From positions 252,761 to 316,760 of the forward strand of contig JH720321.1 in the NCBI GenBank assembly GCA_000231825.2: 64,000 bases of DNA. Direction: 5' to 3'. Positions 40,501 to 53,467 of the stretch are shown here, piece by piece. Position 1 is the first letter of the stretch; each line of letters starts with the position of its first letter. Position numbers and translations under genes: made by a program. The stretch is from Tetrahymena elliotti 4EA. Taxonomy: Eukaryota; Ciliophora; Oligohymenophorea; Hymenostomatida; Tetrahymenidae. Under the pieces are notes generated by a model. That model searched no databases and was not told the origin of the DNA. It saw only the letters and a program-made list of their open reading frames with translations.

Positions 40501-43440
40501 ACTTCTTTGAAGGCTTACGATCAGGGGAATCATTATAAGGCTCTAAATATGTGATACTGTTGGTTGGCTTAGAAAATTATTAATATGGTAAATTTGAGAC
40601 TCTCCTATTGTTCATATTCTTGCTTTAATTTTAACTTGATTAAAGAAGGGCTTAGGCCTAAAATTAATTGAGGGTATTGTTCTCTTTCTTAATTTCGTTG
40701 TACTTTGGAATGATCTTTTTTAAAGTTGATGTTTAGAAATTCATTTTTTCTTAAACAATTTAATTATCTAAGCGTGTTTCAAATGTTTCAATTTTGTATT
40801 GTAGGCAGGTTTGTTGCTCATATAGAAGAGCATTTATTGATTCACTCATAAACTACTTAGCTTTCTCTGCATTTTATTCTAAGTAATTGATTAAGTAGTT
40901 ATAATCATTAGGAGTGTATTCATCTTTAGATTAAAAGGCTGATACAATTTCTTTATTTTATGATGTCCATTTTTTAAATTCGTATTCTAGCTCAGAATTC
41001 AATTTATAATTCTTACTCTTTAACTAATTGATTGGCAGATTTATTTCCTCAAACTCACTCATTATTTCTTGTATGGATTCATTCAGTTTTTTTTTATTAC
41101 CACCTATGATTTTTTTTATATCTGCTTAAGTACCCATCTCTTTTGTTTCATAAGTAGCTTATATTTCTGTTTCTTATGTAGAAATCCATGTATTTGTACC
41201 TTTTGTTTCTTTCTTGAATAAATCTGAAGAATCTGTAGCTGTTTCCACCTAAACAACCAAATCATCTGTAGATGTTTCTTAATCATTCATTTATATTTAG
41301 CCATAAACATCATCTAATTAAATATCTTCAGCATCAGCTACATGAACATCCATATGCCCTTTTTTTTCTATTTTACCATTTTTAAACTTTAAAAAATAAA
41401 TTTAAATTCATTTTTTTTTGAAAATTTAATTGAAATTACTTCAAAATCAAGATTTTGTTCAACAACTTTCATTTTTTCTCTTGCCGATTTTTTGATTTCA
41501 TATAACTCATTGAGAGTATTTTTCTAATCTTCAAATTACAAAATGAACTAATCACTTAAATTTTATGTAATTTTATTGATTTCTTCTTTAATTTTTAGCT
41601 TTGGATCTGAATCTTTTATGTATAATCTATCATGTGCTTCGAAAATAGAAATTTTTTATTTCATTTAAATTGACTAAGAGTTTAATTTATCTAAATATCT
41701 CTCAAGGAATTCAAAATCTTCATATAATACTGCATGCATCAGCTCATATTTTTTATATTTTTTTTTAATAGATTCTTTTTGTTGATAAAGTTTTCTAATT
41801 AAAACATCCTTCTACTCAATAATCATTTATTAATCTTAAATTGCTTTTTGACTAGCTTATATTTAGCTTTAATAAGATTAATGAATTCTTCCTTATTCTT
41901 ACAAATTAACTAACTCAGCAGCTTTAAATTTTTATGTTGCTTTTTTGATAAAATCTTTTGTAATAAATAAAATGATCTTCCATAATTTTTCAAGTAATTG
42001 TCCTCTTTCAAAGCAATCATTACTTACTTGCCTTGATATTTCACCTAAACAACCATTATAAATAATCTCAAATTCTTCAAAGAAAGATTCCAAAGTAAAA
42101 TTCTCTTTTTCTAATAATTAAAAAGTCATTTAATCAAATAATGAAGACAATTCAATCATTTCCTTTCTTTCACCTGCTTTTTTCATGTTATTTTAAGAAT
42201 TCTTAATATAGCTGAAGTCTTTCTAAATATAATTTAAGATATCTTTCACTTCACTTCTAGAAAGTATTTCTTTTTTGATATCATCTTTAATGCATTAAGT
42301 TATATATGAATTTCTTTTAGAGAGCTATTCATTTTTTGTTGTGTTTATTGGTGAAATAATTGAAGGAGATCTAAACTCAGATGTCCCCCTCATTTAAATG
42401 GGAGATTTTACATAATCACCACTTGAGTCTAAAAAATCAGTAAAATTTCTCTTTAACTACCTTTGATACTAGGAATCTTTATTGTTATAATCTTTAGGGG
42501 CAGACTAAAAATTATTCTTATTTATTACTTATTGATAATTTCTATTATTATTAAGAGGTGTATGGTTTACTGAAATGCTAGCCTTCAATTCTCTTGCAGA
42601 ATAATTATGTTTTCCCATATCATGATTAGAAAACTAGATATTTCCTCGAATCTTCTAAAGATCTGTTTCAATATTTATTTATTTGTCTTTTTTGAAAAGT
42701 TTTTCAGATATACTATCTTTGAAATCAACTTTTTTTATTGCAGAAACATCATCAGTATTTCTTTATAAATTCTATATTTTCTAACTATTAATATGTTAAG
42801 ATATATTTGCAAATGATTTGCTATCATTATGATTCTTAAAATCTTATTCATTCATTTAAGAATTGTTAATGGATTTTTATTATAAAACCTTCTTGTTTAG
42901 TTCAATAAGACTATTACTCGTATGATCACTTTCACTTCTTGCATTTAATCCTTAATTCTAAGAATTATTGTAATTATTGTTGTTGTTTTACTAATTGATA
43001 TTAGATTGATGTAGGTTCTTATTGACATTAATTAAAGGACTTTGGTTGAGAGTATTGAGAGAACTTTGTTTTTAGGTTTTGGTTTGGTGCATAAATGACT
43101 TAGCACTATAATAGTGAGTAGTATAGTTAACCTTTTCTATTGAATTTCTACGACGCTCTACTAATTATTTGCTTGGATTTACATGCTATCTTTTTTGATA
43201 CAATTCTTCAAGGATAGAACTTGGGATAGCTTGCTTTTAAGCTAATTTCTTTTATCTAAAGGTATCAATTTATGGGAGCTAGCTTAGATTTATGCTACTC
43301 ATTTAATTTAGTTTTTATTATTGTTTATTATTATCAATAGATTCTACTTACTCCATAAAAGTATTAGCAGAAAAAGATCCTGCATTAGAGATTTAAGGAT
43401 TGTATTTCCCTTTTACAGGAGATAGATCTTTCAAAGACAT
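37571..43440 (-). CDS. Tandem paralogue B: coiled-coil protein with p28-like axonemal dynein light-chain motif
   Basis: The model runs from ATG 43440 (MSLKDLSPVKGKYNP) to TGA 37571-37573. The first exon is long and open to about 41440. It encodes an Asn/Gln/Ser-rich N terminus and then the block LGEISRQVSNDCFERGQLL (about 42000-42055), the p28/AXDND1-type motif also found in paralogue A. After coiled coil (VLIRKLYQQKESIKKKYKKY) comes a run of TQ/IQ motifs (about 41100-41280), then a Ser-rich acidic region, and a helical C-terminal domain ending NTIKARFNQNITE. A shared phrase SDLFK(T/K)E precedes the TQ/IQ run in both copies. Order, spacing and orientation match paralogue A, so an ancient tandem duplication is the simplest explanation. 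Sequence divergence is large, so both copies are probably kept for separate jobs. A ciliary role is inferred. Confidence 0.78.
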
Positions 43441-45191
43441 TTCAGAGAATTTATTTGATGATATTTGGTTTATGTTTGTTGATTGAAAAAATAAATATTT
43501 TAATGATGATATTTATTTATAAATAATGAGCCAAGCTTCTTATTTTAACTCCAAAAGATAGACTATAAATTAAATAAGCAAAGTGAAAAAAAATTTGATT
43601 TTTACTGTCTCTGAACAATTTTTAATTAATTTTTGAGATTTAATTAAAGAAAAAACATATGCGTTTGGGTATTTCTTCCACTATTTATTTTATAAAAAGA
43701 TAAGTAAGTGGCTAAAAATTAATTTTGATATTTTCTTATGATTTAGAGAATGTCAACCAACATAATAATTCATATTTTCAATTTATAATAAAAATACAAC
43801 CAAAAGGTATGTGTTTAATTTGAACTTCTTTAAATGCATCAAGAAATATTAACATTAAAAAAAATAAAAAAATTAAAATAATTGAAAAATACATAAAACC
43901 ACAAAGCAGAATTTTTTAAAGCTTTAAGGAAAATCATTAAATTTAGTCCTCTAACAAAAAAAATAAGTAACGCTCGAGCAATCAGCTAGATCTTTTTAAT
44001 TAAAGTAAATTATTTACAAAAATAAGCAAATACAATTGAGTGAAAATAAAATATTTTGTATATTACTTCTATAAATTACTTTTTAAGCATTAAAATTATT
44101 GTTACCAGAATTCGAGACAACAAAATTGATTAAATTTTTACCAAAATCTAATAGATCAAATAAAAATTTTTGGTATTTTGATTAATATACCGTAGGTACT
44201 CTTCTATAAGGAGGGTCTAAAATCACTTATTTTCCATTTTCTCTCTCCATATTTAATCCTTATCAAAAAATCATCCTTCTACTCAAATCATCCTTATAGA
44301 CGGTACTCAAGTAGATAAATTGAAATTTTTCAAATAAAATTTGTAAGTTTTAATTCTTTTTATGGTAAATTATTTATTTCTAATTAAAAAAAGTTATTCT
44401 TGAAGTTGATTTTTTTAAAAGCTCTTTTGTTATCAAAAATCATGAGAGAGCTTTTTAAGTATTTAAATCTACATAAAATTTTAATTATTGTAGAGTTACT
44501 AATATTATAATGCACAACATTACTATTTGATATTTATGATTGATATTATTCTTAACTTTAAAAAATCGAGGTATTATTAGAGAGAGATATTTTGTAAATT
44601 AAAATATAAAATGAGTTAAATTTTTAAAATTTTATTTTAACTTTCAAATTTATGATTTTAATTTAAATGAATTTTAGATTAGAATTATTTACAAAAAATT
44701 CAAAAAATGGAAAAATAAAAGATATTCAGTATGAATTAAATTATTTTAAATTTCTTAATATTAATTAAAAAAGTTGATAATTATTTATAATTCTTATAAA
44801 TAATAATTTTAATTCAATTATTTTAATTTAGTACATACATCAATGAAAATTCAATTTCTTTACCTTATTTAACTTTAAGAGATTCAGTGATTTTATTTTA
44901 CTAGAAAAATACTGAAATAAATAGTTTACCATATTTTTTTCATCTAAATTTTATCTCTCTATGTGGTAATTGAATATTTAAGAATTAATTACTATTTAAT
45001 TTTTTAGAAAAAAATTGTATTAGATTGAATTATTTATAATATTTTTTGATGGTTTAAAGCGCTTCAAATTAGTTGCTAAGATATACCAATACCTTTCATC
45101 TATTTTTGATTTTTCGCAATTTACATTTAAATTATTTATTCTATTGAATATCAATAGATATTAAAATATCACATAATAAATAATTAATTCT
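43441..45191. other. Divergent AT-rich spacer
   Basis: This spacer lies between paralogue B (-) and the next plus-strand gene and should hold both promoters. A slightly less AT-rich patch at about 44180-44310 was read in all frames and gave no convincing protein. No RNA gene was recognised. Confidence 0.55.
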
Positions 45192-47606
45192 ATGGATGTG
45201 CAAAAATAGATGTCTAACAATCAATTATCTAACGATTAAAAGCAAAAAACAAGTATAATATGTGGTAAAACATATACTCGTGTAGAGGCCACTTACCGCA
45301 CTTTCCTTTCCTACATTAAAGGAGAAGGTTAGCTAATTTGATATCTTATAAATTAACTCATATTAATTAAATATGTTTATAATTTAGCTTATGTCAAAAA
45401 GATCATTGAAAGGTTGAAAAAACTGGAGAAATTTGACAATTTTTATAAATATTCCTATGCTTATCGGTATTAAATTAAAGATAAAATGACGATCTAGAAT
45501 GAATTAATTTAAGTAATAAAAAATAAAGTTTATCATAATCATTAATGAACAATATATTAAAAAGGAACAAATGGAGAACTAATAAATGTAGCAATAAGCA
45601 GTAAAATATTGATTAATTACATGTAAAATTTTAATTAAATAAAAAAATACAGAAAAGTATGAAAGAATGTTTTGTGGATGAGTAAGGATTATAAACAGTA
45701 GGAGAGTAGTTGCTGAATTTACTACATAAAAACAGTAAATAATATTTGAAAATGTTATTAATATACTAATAAATAATGTTTTTGATTAAATAAGGTCTTG
45801 AAAATATATTAATTGTAGCAGCAGTTGATAAAAGAGATATTTTATTAGATTTGAATTAATAAAATTTGAGTTTTATGGTTGATAAAGCAGAGGTATAGTT
45901 TAATTTATTTTACACTTTCCTTACTTCTTTTTGTTTATAGGAGTTATTAGCTTAAATATTTGAGGTTTCTGATCCTAACTACAAAAAGAATTAAAGCATA
46001 TTGGCTAAAAAATCTAACAATTCCCCCATTAGAACAAAAGAGTTTAAGTTGCCTTTAGTAGAGCATTAGATTTTCTAAACAAATATAAACTCTTAAAAAG
46101 ATTAGTTTTCTCCATCAAATGCTGGTATTCAATAATGTTTTAGAGATAGCTTTGTTAAAGGAAGAGTAAATTATATATTCTAAAATGGAAGACCTGGTTT
46201 TTTGACTAAAAAAATTAAAGTTGAGAAAGAACCTAATTTAAAATCTTTCAAACCTTCTTTTCTTGAAAAGTAGTTTCGTAATAGCTTTTTAAATACTTAT
46301 TTTTATAGTTGATATTTTTTATCATCTAAAACTTAGAAAGCCAATTAACAAATTATGCTTTAGAGATGTAAGAAATAGTTTCAAATTTCACTCCATAAAA
46401 TTATATGAACATGAGATTTTCTATTTTATATGATGATACACCAGCTGTAAAATAAAAATGAATATTTAAATTGTAGTTAATAAATTTTTATTCTAGATAA
46501 ATAGATTATTATCAGTGTTCAAAATTATTTTTGATTTAAAGAATGAAAAAGAATTAGGACATTAATAGGGAGATCTTGAAAAGAGATTATTTACTTTAAC
46601 AGTAGAAAAGCTAAACAATCATAAAATATAATAAATCAAGGAGTTAATGATAAAAGATGATGTTCTTACACTGAAAAAGTTAAAAGAAGAGAATAAATAT
46701 CTTGGTAGCGTTTTACACTTAATCTTAATTCTTATTAAAAGCTACGATGCGTTAGAAAAACTTAAAGATATGTAAGTCTTTAATGAAAAAGTAGAAGAGA
46801 CCAATAGAAAAAATTCAAGTGATTCAATAAATGGTTATAATCCTAGTCTTTAAATCTATTCTGAATTTTTAGATAGACCAATAATACAAAGAAATATATA
46901 AACAAATGAAATTAGAAATTCGTTTAAAGAAATTTAAAATCTTGAAAAAAACTTAAAAAAATTTAATTTAAATCTCAATAACAATAAAATTCATTCTGTC
47001 TCAGGCTCTTGTAATTCATCACCGAGAGATAGATATCAACCTGCTGCATAAAGTGTAAATAATTACAGGGTATTATCAAAAGCAGTACCTTAAACACACA
47101 GAAATGTATTTTCTCAGCAAATAGGTAAAGAACGAAATCAAACTATTTTTTGATAATTTCTTAATATTTATAAAAAAAAAAGAAAATTCAATTTTAATTG
47201 GTTTTTGAGAGAGTTATCTTTTTCAAAATCAAAAATCAGATTCAAATTTAGAATTTGATTGATTTTATTTTATTTTGTCTCATTAATTTTTAATAATTGA
47301 TATAGAAATGGTAGATTAATCTTTAGACTCAGCTAGACTTCCTAAAAATACAAATAGAAGTTTAAATACATCTTAACATCTGAATTCTTAAATGAATGAG
47401 ATAAATTAATAAAGGCCAGATGAGCATTACAATATTGATAAAAAGTAAGATTATCTACCAAAGTTGTAGATCCAGGTAAATATGATTTTTTAATTAAAAA
47501 TGAATACATAACTTAAAAAATATTTAATATTTTTGTTTAGTCAGATAGAAACAATCTTAAAATGAGAAGACCTGTATCTTTACATTAAGAGATTAAAAAA
47601 CAATGA
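45192..47606 (+). CDS. Coiled-coil protein, function unknown
   Basis: The model runs from ATG 45192 (MDVQKQMSNNQLSNDQK) to TGA 47604-47606. The first exon holds a conserved-looking segment, CGKTYTRVEATYRTFLSYIK, which continues after an intron as KKIIERLKKLEKFDNFYKY. Middle exons include VKGRVNYIFQNGRPGFLTKK and a Ser/Asn-rich stretch. A late exon has long helices (KEENKYLGSVLHLILILIKS, then DALEKLKDMQVFNEKVEE) and the gene ends in a basic tail, MRRPVSLHQEIKKQ. About eight introns were inferred. One near 46308-46336 would be only 29 bases, so that join is uncertain. Two genes fused in my model cannot be excluded, but frames before and after the joins agree. No family was recognised. Confidence 0.62.
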
Positions 47607-48209
47607 CATAATTTTCCAATCAAACTTTATATCTATTAGTTTACTTACTTTAGAAAAAATACACAATACCAATAGCTATCTTTTGTTGCTTTTAAATAGT
47701 TTAGTCAACTTACTTTTAAAAAATTATAAAATACCAATAGCTAGCTGCTTATGAATAGTTTAAAAGTTAATTAATTTTAGAAGTAATGCTTTATTTAGGT
47801 AGCTAAAAACGAGAATTTACATATATAGAAATAATTATTATACATAAGAGTTAATAATCTGTTTAATTCAATATTAAGCTTGACATTGTTATAAATTTGA
47901 ATTTTGAAATTATTTCTTCTGCTCTTTTATTTTAAGTTATTAAATGTATTTTTTTTTATAAAGACAGTTAATAATATGTTGTCATTTTGGCAGTATAATT
48001 ACTCTAAGCTTAATCAAAGTGTGGTGTATTTAATAATATGTTATTGTTAAAAAATTAATTTGATTTATTTTGTTTTATTAGTTATGTCTCGTATTTAAAT
48101 GTTTTTTTAGCAGTGAGTTAAATGGCTGGAAATGGTTAGATAGTTAGTTAGTTGGTTGATATAACTTAAATAAAATATGTTTCTATTATTTTATATTTTT
48201 TATTATTCA
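47607..48209. other. Convergent spacer
   Basis: The 3' flanks of two converging genes meet here. A degenerate GTTA-rich stretch near 48130-48165 is the only pattern seen. There is no gene. Confidence 0.6.
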
Positions 48210-49597
48210 TCATTGATTTTCTTATACTTCCTCAAATTGAGGCATATTATCAATATTCAAAGAGCTTCTTCTGCGCTTTTATAAAGCATCAATAACATCT
48301 TATTTATCTTCAGTGTCTTCAATATCTTCGTCTTACTAGTTTTCATTAATTTAGTTGCCTGCCATATGTGAAGTCATACCGCTTGTTTCTGCCATATGGA
48401 CCAACTTTTCTCCTTCACGAATAGTGTCTCCCCTATAATTTTTATAAAAGAAAATTTTAAAAATCTTTCATGGACTAATATCTGTATGATTAAATTTAAA
48501 TTATTTAAAGAGAATAAATTTACTTGACTATTTTTTTTATATATCCCATCTCTTACTCTCTTTCTTACTTAGCTGTATAATTTATAAATATAGAAAAAGT
48601 TTAATATTTTGTCTAAATAATTAAGCAACTTTTATAATTATAACCCAATAATTATTATTTTGTAATAGTAGATAGAAAAAAAATACAATCTATTAAGATA
48701 TACCTGTCTAAAATTGTTTATTTCCTTCAACAAGATCTTCTTCTTTGGTTTCCTCAATGATAGGAACCGAGTTCTCCATGTAATTAACTCTGGGTGTGAA
48801 TTATTTACTTTTATCTGTGTCTATTTCATCAACTTTAATCTTAATTTCTTTATGAGAACTAATACGAGCTACGAAAATACCATCAGTTTCCTTTTCTGGA
48901 TCTTCAGTAATAGTTTCTTCTTTTTGATTGAAAGCGTATTAAATTTATGAACTAGCTTTCTTCATTAATGAAGAGGGTTTAGGGCGGGTGGGTGTACTAC
49001 AATCAAACTCTCCTTTATCTAGAAGCATTGCTTCTTCAATAGGATGAGTCATAATACCTAATTTAGAAGTGCTTAACTTACTAGGAGAGTTGGTAGTTTC
49101 AACCTCCTCTTCAATTTTATCTTCTTAAATGCTTTCTCCAAAAGCTTGGTCAGAACTTGTTGATCTGATTCTTTACATTTGTGAAACTGTAAGAGTATTT
49201 TATTGTTCACCTCCTTTATGCTAATTAAACTCATCACTATCAGTGATGATATTGACATGCTTAAATTTTGATTTTGACTAGCTTTACTTTATATTTATTA
49301 AAATATTTATTTTTCAAATGTGTTAAATGTTTTGGTAATATTATTCATAATGGTGTTTCAAAATGAGAAAAGACTTCAGTTTTTTAGTGAAATGTAACTG
49401 ATTTTGGTCAAAAATTCATTTAAGAAATGTTATTTGATAATTTTATTTGAATTTCTGAATTTATTTACTGTCATATCATCTTTTTCAGGCTCATCTCTAT
49501 CTAGTTCTTCTTGCACTGTATCACTATTGCTAAAGCTTGAATTTCTGCTGATTTTATTTTAGCTTTTTGTCATACCGCCTACAGTCTTTAAATCCAT
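48210..49597 (-). CDS. Short acidic, probably disordered protein, function unknown
   Basis: The model starts at 49597 with MDLKTVGGMTKSQNKISRNS and ends at TGA 48210-48212. I read at least four exons: an N-terminal Ser/Asp/Glu-rich piece (about 49480-49597), a long middle exon (about 48715-49290), a possible small piece, and a last exon (about 48210-48435). The middle exon has VNIITDSDEFNQHKGGEQQN, GIMTHPIEEAMLLDKGEF and GIFVARISSHKEIKIKVDEI. The last exon reads GDTIREGEKLVHMAETSG and ends in an acidic patch followed by KRRRSSLNID, a possible basic-directed phosphorylation site. No catalytic domain, membrane segment or signal peptide was found. A standard-code frame in the same middle region is a shadow in another phase. 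The gene looks real; its function is unknown. Confidence 0.6.
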
Positions 49598-51147
49598 CTT
49601 AGGATAAACTGAATTTATTCCATCACTTTATTTTATAATTCAAAATTATTTTCTGTTTTGAAAAAAACTTAATATTTTGCTTAAAAGTTGAAGTATATTT
49701 ATTTGTATTTATTTATGAAGATTTCACCATTAACATAAATAATGATGAAAACATATCCAATCATACCCTCTCCTATACATCACACTAAGCCAAATACATT
49801 AAATTTTCTTGAATTGATTTTAATAAATTTAATTCTCATACTTTCTTTACTGAGCTCTCTAATTATCCTCTTATTAATCCATTTTTTAATGCTTTTTCAC
49901 TATTAATGCTTTTCCCTTGCTTTTATGCGTTGTTTGTTGGTTTATGCTTATAAATTATCTTGATAAACAAATTTTAAGTAAATATTATTTCTTTTCTTAT
50001 TCAAACACTAATCTTTAATTTTCTTTTTATCCAGATGCCAAGCAATAAAATACAATCACATTGTATTTATTGTTGGACTGATTTAATTTTTCATTTTCAA
50101 TTCTAATTCTTGGCTGGCTGGCTCTCTTAATTAATTGATTCACTCATTCATGGATCTATTCATTTTTAGCAGAAATAATTAAAAATTTGATTATCCTTTC
50201 TTTATAGATATAGCTATTTCTTAATATTAAATAAATTAATTAATCAATAACTCCATGCATATTCAAATAAAGATTCAAGTTTATATATCCCTTCTGGCTA
50301 TCTACCCATTTGACTCTTTAATCTCATTTTAATTTTTTTAACAAAAATCATATAATCAGTCAATAAAAATAGATTTGATGCTCTAAAAATTAGTGTAAGT
50401 TATAAAATTTTTGGGTTATTTCAATTCAATCATAAATAATTTAAGATTAAAAATTAAAAAAGGTATTAATTAGTGTAATTTTCAATTTTAAACAAGATAA
50501 TAAAATAAAATAAATTTTATTTCTGATTTTTTAATCTTTTTTTGGTGCATGTATTAAATAATTAACTGCTTGTTTTATTTTAAATTTTGCATTAAAATAA
50601 ATTTGAGTTTTTTTTTCCCAATTTCAAATTTAAAAAGTAATTTTTTAAAGTAAAAATTACTTGAATTATCCATTTTTTTAAAGTATAAATTTTCTATTGA
50701 TTTAATCACCAAATCTTCTAACTTTTTACAATTTTTCTCATAATTTTTATAAATTATTTTTTAAATATTTGCCTCTTTTTCTTTAGATTTTAGTAATATT
50801 TTTTGAAACTTTTTGTTTGTTTTTTAATGATTATTTTTGGTTAAAAAAAATATCAAATTTAATTCTTAATTAAATAAATCAAATAAAAAATATTAAAAAA
50901 TTAAATAATTTTATCTAAAAAGAATTAAAACATTTATTGAATTTAAGAAACTATTGTTCAAACATTTTTTGCAGTGATTTAATGTAAAAATTATTTATTT
51001 TTAATGAGAATGATCACATTTTTTAAGATACTAAAACTAAGAAAAGTAAGGCAACATTTTTAATTAATCAAAATATAAAGACAAATTGACTTTTAAATCT
51101 TAATTTTTAATTAGGTTAATAAATAATGGGTAAGACTAATTTTAGTT
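49598..51147. other. AT-rich spacer between two minus-strand genes
   Basis: This is the upstream region of the acidic-protein gene and the 3' flank of COG6. It is poly-A/T rich with short GGCT and ATTC tetranucleotide runs near 50112-50155. No gene was seen. Confidence 0.6.
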
Positions 51148-53467
51148 TCAGTCTTCTTCTTGACTTAGTTTTTGTTTAATTTCTTCTGGATTATAAATAG
51201 TGGCTTGATCAGCATTTGTTGCTGTTGACTAATCAATATAATCATTTATATCTAAATTGAATTTTTCAGCTAATTTTTTTGCATTTTATGGGATTGATGA
51301 AAGCTCATTTCCACCAAAAGCCTTCTTTGAATATTCATTTAGTTCATTATAAAAAATAGAGTATTTTTTTACTAACTCATCTACAATTTTTTATTTTAAT
51401 TTTTATCTCTACTACTCATCTTGTATAAGATAACGATCTCTAAATAATATTTCTATTAAAAAAACAAAAACATTAATTTTTAATAATTTGTTAACAACTT
51501 TACTTTTAGATACAGGTGTTTGTAAATTTAGTAAGAATACAAAGGCCCTCTTTGCATTAACTGTAAGTAATTTGAAACTCTCATCTTAGTCCTTCTTATG
51601 CATTCTTTCTTAGATATTATTTTCAAAGTTTTCAATTTTTCCAAGCTTCAAAAGCTCATGCAAGTTGCATAAACTAATAAAAGTGAGGTATTCTTCAACT
51701 TATGTTTCATATTCATTAAGTCTAATTTCTAACTCTCTAGAATTAGCTGCATATTAAGTGAGTTCTTGTACTAAATACATGTAGACATTAGCACTAAATA
51801 TACATGTTGGAATAGATTTTTTACTCATTTTCTATTCAATTAAATTCTCCAAAGGATGTAAAAATTACAAAATTGATAAATCTTAATATCTTTGTGGTTC
51901 TTCAAAAATAATTTTATAAACATTGTTAATTTTTTCAACAAGATCTACAATACATTAATAAGCAGCAATTCTTTAAATATCAAATTTTGTGTTTAATAAA
52001 ACATCAGCTTCATTGCTCAAATTATGTCTGATCAAAGAATTTGTTTAGCTGATTAGCTTCTATACAAGTAAAATACTGAGCATTTTTCTATCATTTGAAA
52101 AGCTTATTCTTTCTTCAGATAATTTAGGTTATGAGTTTTAGTTGCTATTTGATGATGCTTATTATTAAAGGGAAGGAGCCTATCCCAAAGATGTTGTTCT
52201 TTCTCTTAATTCTTATTAAAGTAATTCACTATCTTTTAAATCCTCTTCAGTAATATTCATGCTATTCATAAAATTAATTTTATTTCTTTCCAGACATTCT
52301 CTAATTTTAAACACTTTTTCAACAAAAAAACATTAAATAAATTTTATTTTAACACAAAATAAATTTTTACTTTCAAAGAAGTCTTTCTCAACAATTAAAG
52401 ATCTTTCTACTCTTAAAAGTATTTCAACAAACAATTCATCAGCTACATCTAAAGCCTTCATAATAGCTTGATTTTCATCAAAGACATCTATAAAAAAACA
52501 AATTGACGATTTGATTGCCTAAATAAAGAATAAAAATTACCTCTCATAAAAGCTTTTTCATTTCTAATAATCTCAAAAAATGATAAAAATAGTTCATTTA
52601 AAAATATATTCATCTTTGTTGTCATTGAATAATTTATTTTATTTTTTAATGGAGTTAATTTCTCTTTAATTATTTATTTTCTGTGCTTGTAAAGTACTTC
52701 CAAAAATTTCATATATCCTTCTTCATTCTCTTCTAAAGATTATCTAAAAAGCTTTAAAGATTAAGGTTATGATTTTTAAATACTGGTGTGAAGTGCTTTT
52801 ATCATTCTACTTAAACCAACACTTCTTATCTCATTAAAATTCTTCATTAAACTATTTCTTAATCCTTATTCGGGTGTATCAACTATTTTTTTAAAGTAGA
52901 AATTAACAAAAATTTTGACTAGAATTAAAAATAATTATTGATTAAAATAATCTCCAAACCTTTTCCCAATTCTTCATATAATTACTTTAGAGCTTCAATA
53001 GATTAAAAGGCTTTAAAGAATTTTTCATCAATAACTTCACTATGCAACAAATGTCTAACAAGATCACTATCTATGTGTGAATCCTCAAATAATTTATCTA
53101 AAATTTTTTTCTTTTCTTAAAGTTCATCTTCTCTAGATTAAAGCTTTTCTATTTTGAAGAGATGAGATCTATTTTAATACTTAAGAACAGAACTTAAATC
53201 ATCTATTTTATTTAAACTGTGATTCAACTCTGTAGAATAATCGCTTATTTGCTAAATTGTATCATAAAGAGGCTTATAATTGCTTAAAAACTATTCACAA
53301 CTATAAATGAAAATTTATTGTAAATTATCATTAACAGTTTCTTTGGATAACTTCTATGAAACATCTATATCGCTCTAATTAATATTGATAAGAAACTATT
53401 GAAAATCTGGATCATCTAAATCTATATTAGTTAGATCTTCTGTTCCTATTTCTCTAATTGCTGCCAT
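51148..53467 (-). CDS. COG6: Conserved oligomeric Golgi complex subunit 6
   Basis: COG6 belongs to lobe B of the COG tethering complex, which recycles Golgi enzymes in retrograde vesicles. The start at 53467 reads MAAIREIGTEDLTNIDLDD and the stop is TGA at 51148-51150. The N-terminal coiled coil (ELNHSLNKIDDLSSVLKYQ) leads to LDKLFEDSHIDSD and IDEKFFKAFQSIEALK, which match the LSKFQLTSDE ... EDFFKALGRVKQIH part of animal COG6. The C terminus, KIVDELVKKYSIFYNELNEY followed by NPEEIKQKLS, matches the family's end, where a Tyr-rich helix is followed by SPQQVQTLLS. Several introns of 50-80 bases are present (for example near 52900-52960 and 52480-52545). Length is slightly above the usual 650 residues once introns are removed. 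It is transcribed away from CFAP52 across a 1.4 kb spacer. No missing core segment was noticed. Confidence 0.85.

Noticed and set aside
44180..44310. Less AT-rich patch in the spacer before 45192
   Set aside because: All six frames contain TGA or random-looking sequence, and no RNA fold or repeat partner was evident.
48130..48165. GTTA/GGTTA repeats resembling telomeric DNA
   Set aside because: The tract is degenerate and lacks the GGGGTT unit of this group; it lies inside continuous macronuclear sequence between two genes.
49073..49258. Minus-strand frame MSISSLIVMSLISIK
   Set aside because: It is out of phase with the acidic-protein exon that runs through the same bases without TGA and continues in frame to the next exon.
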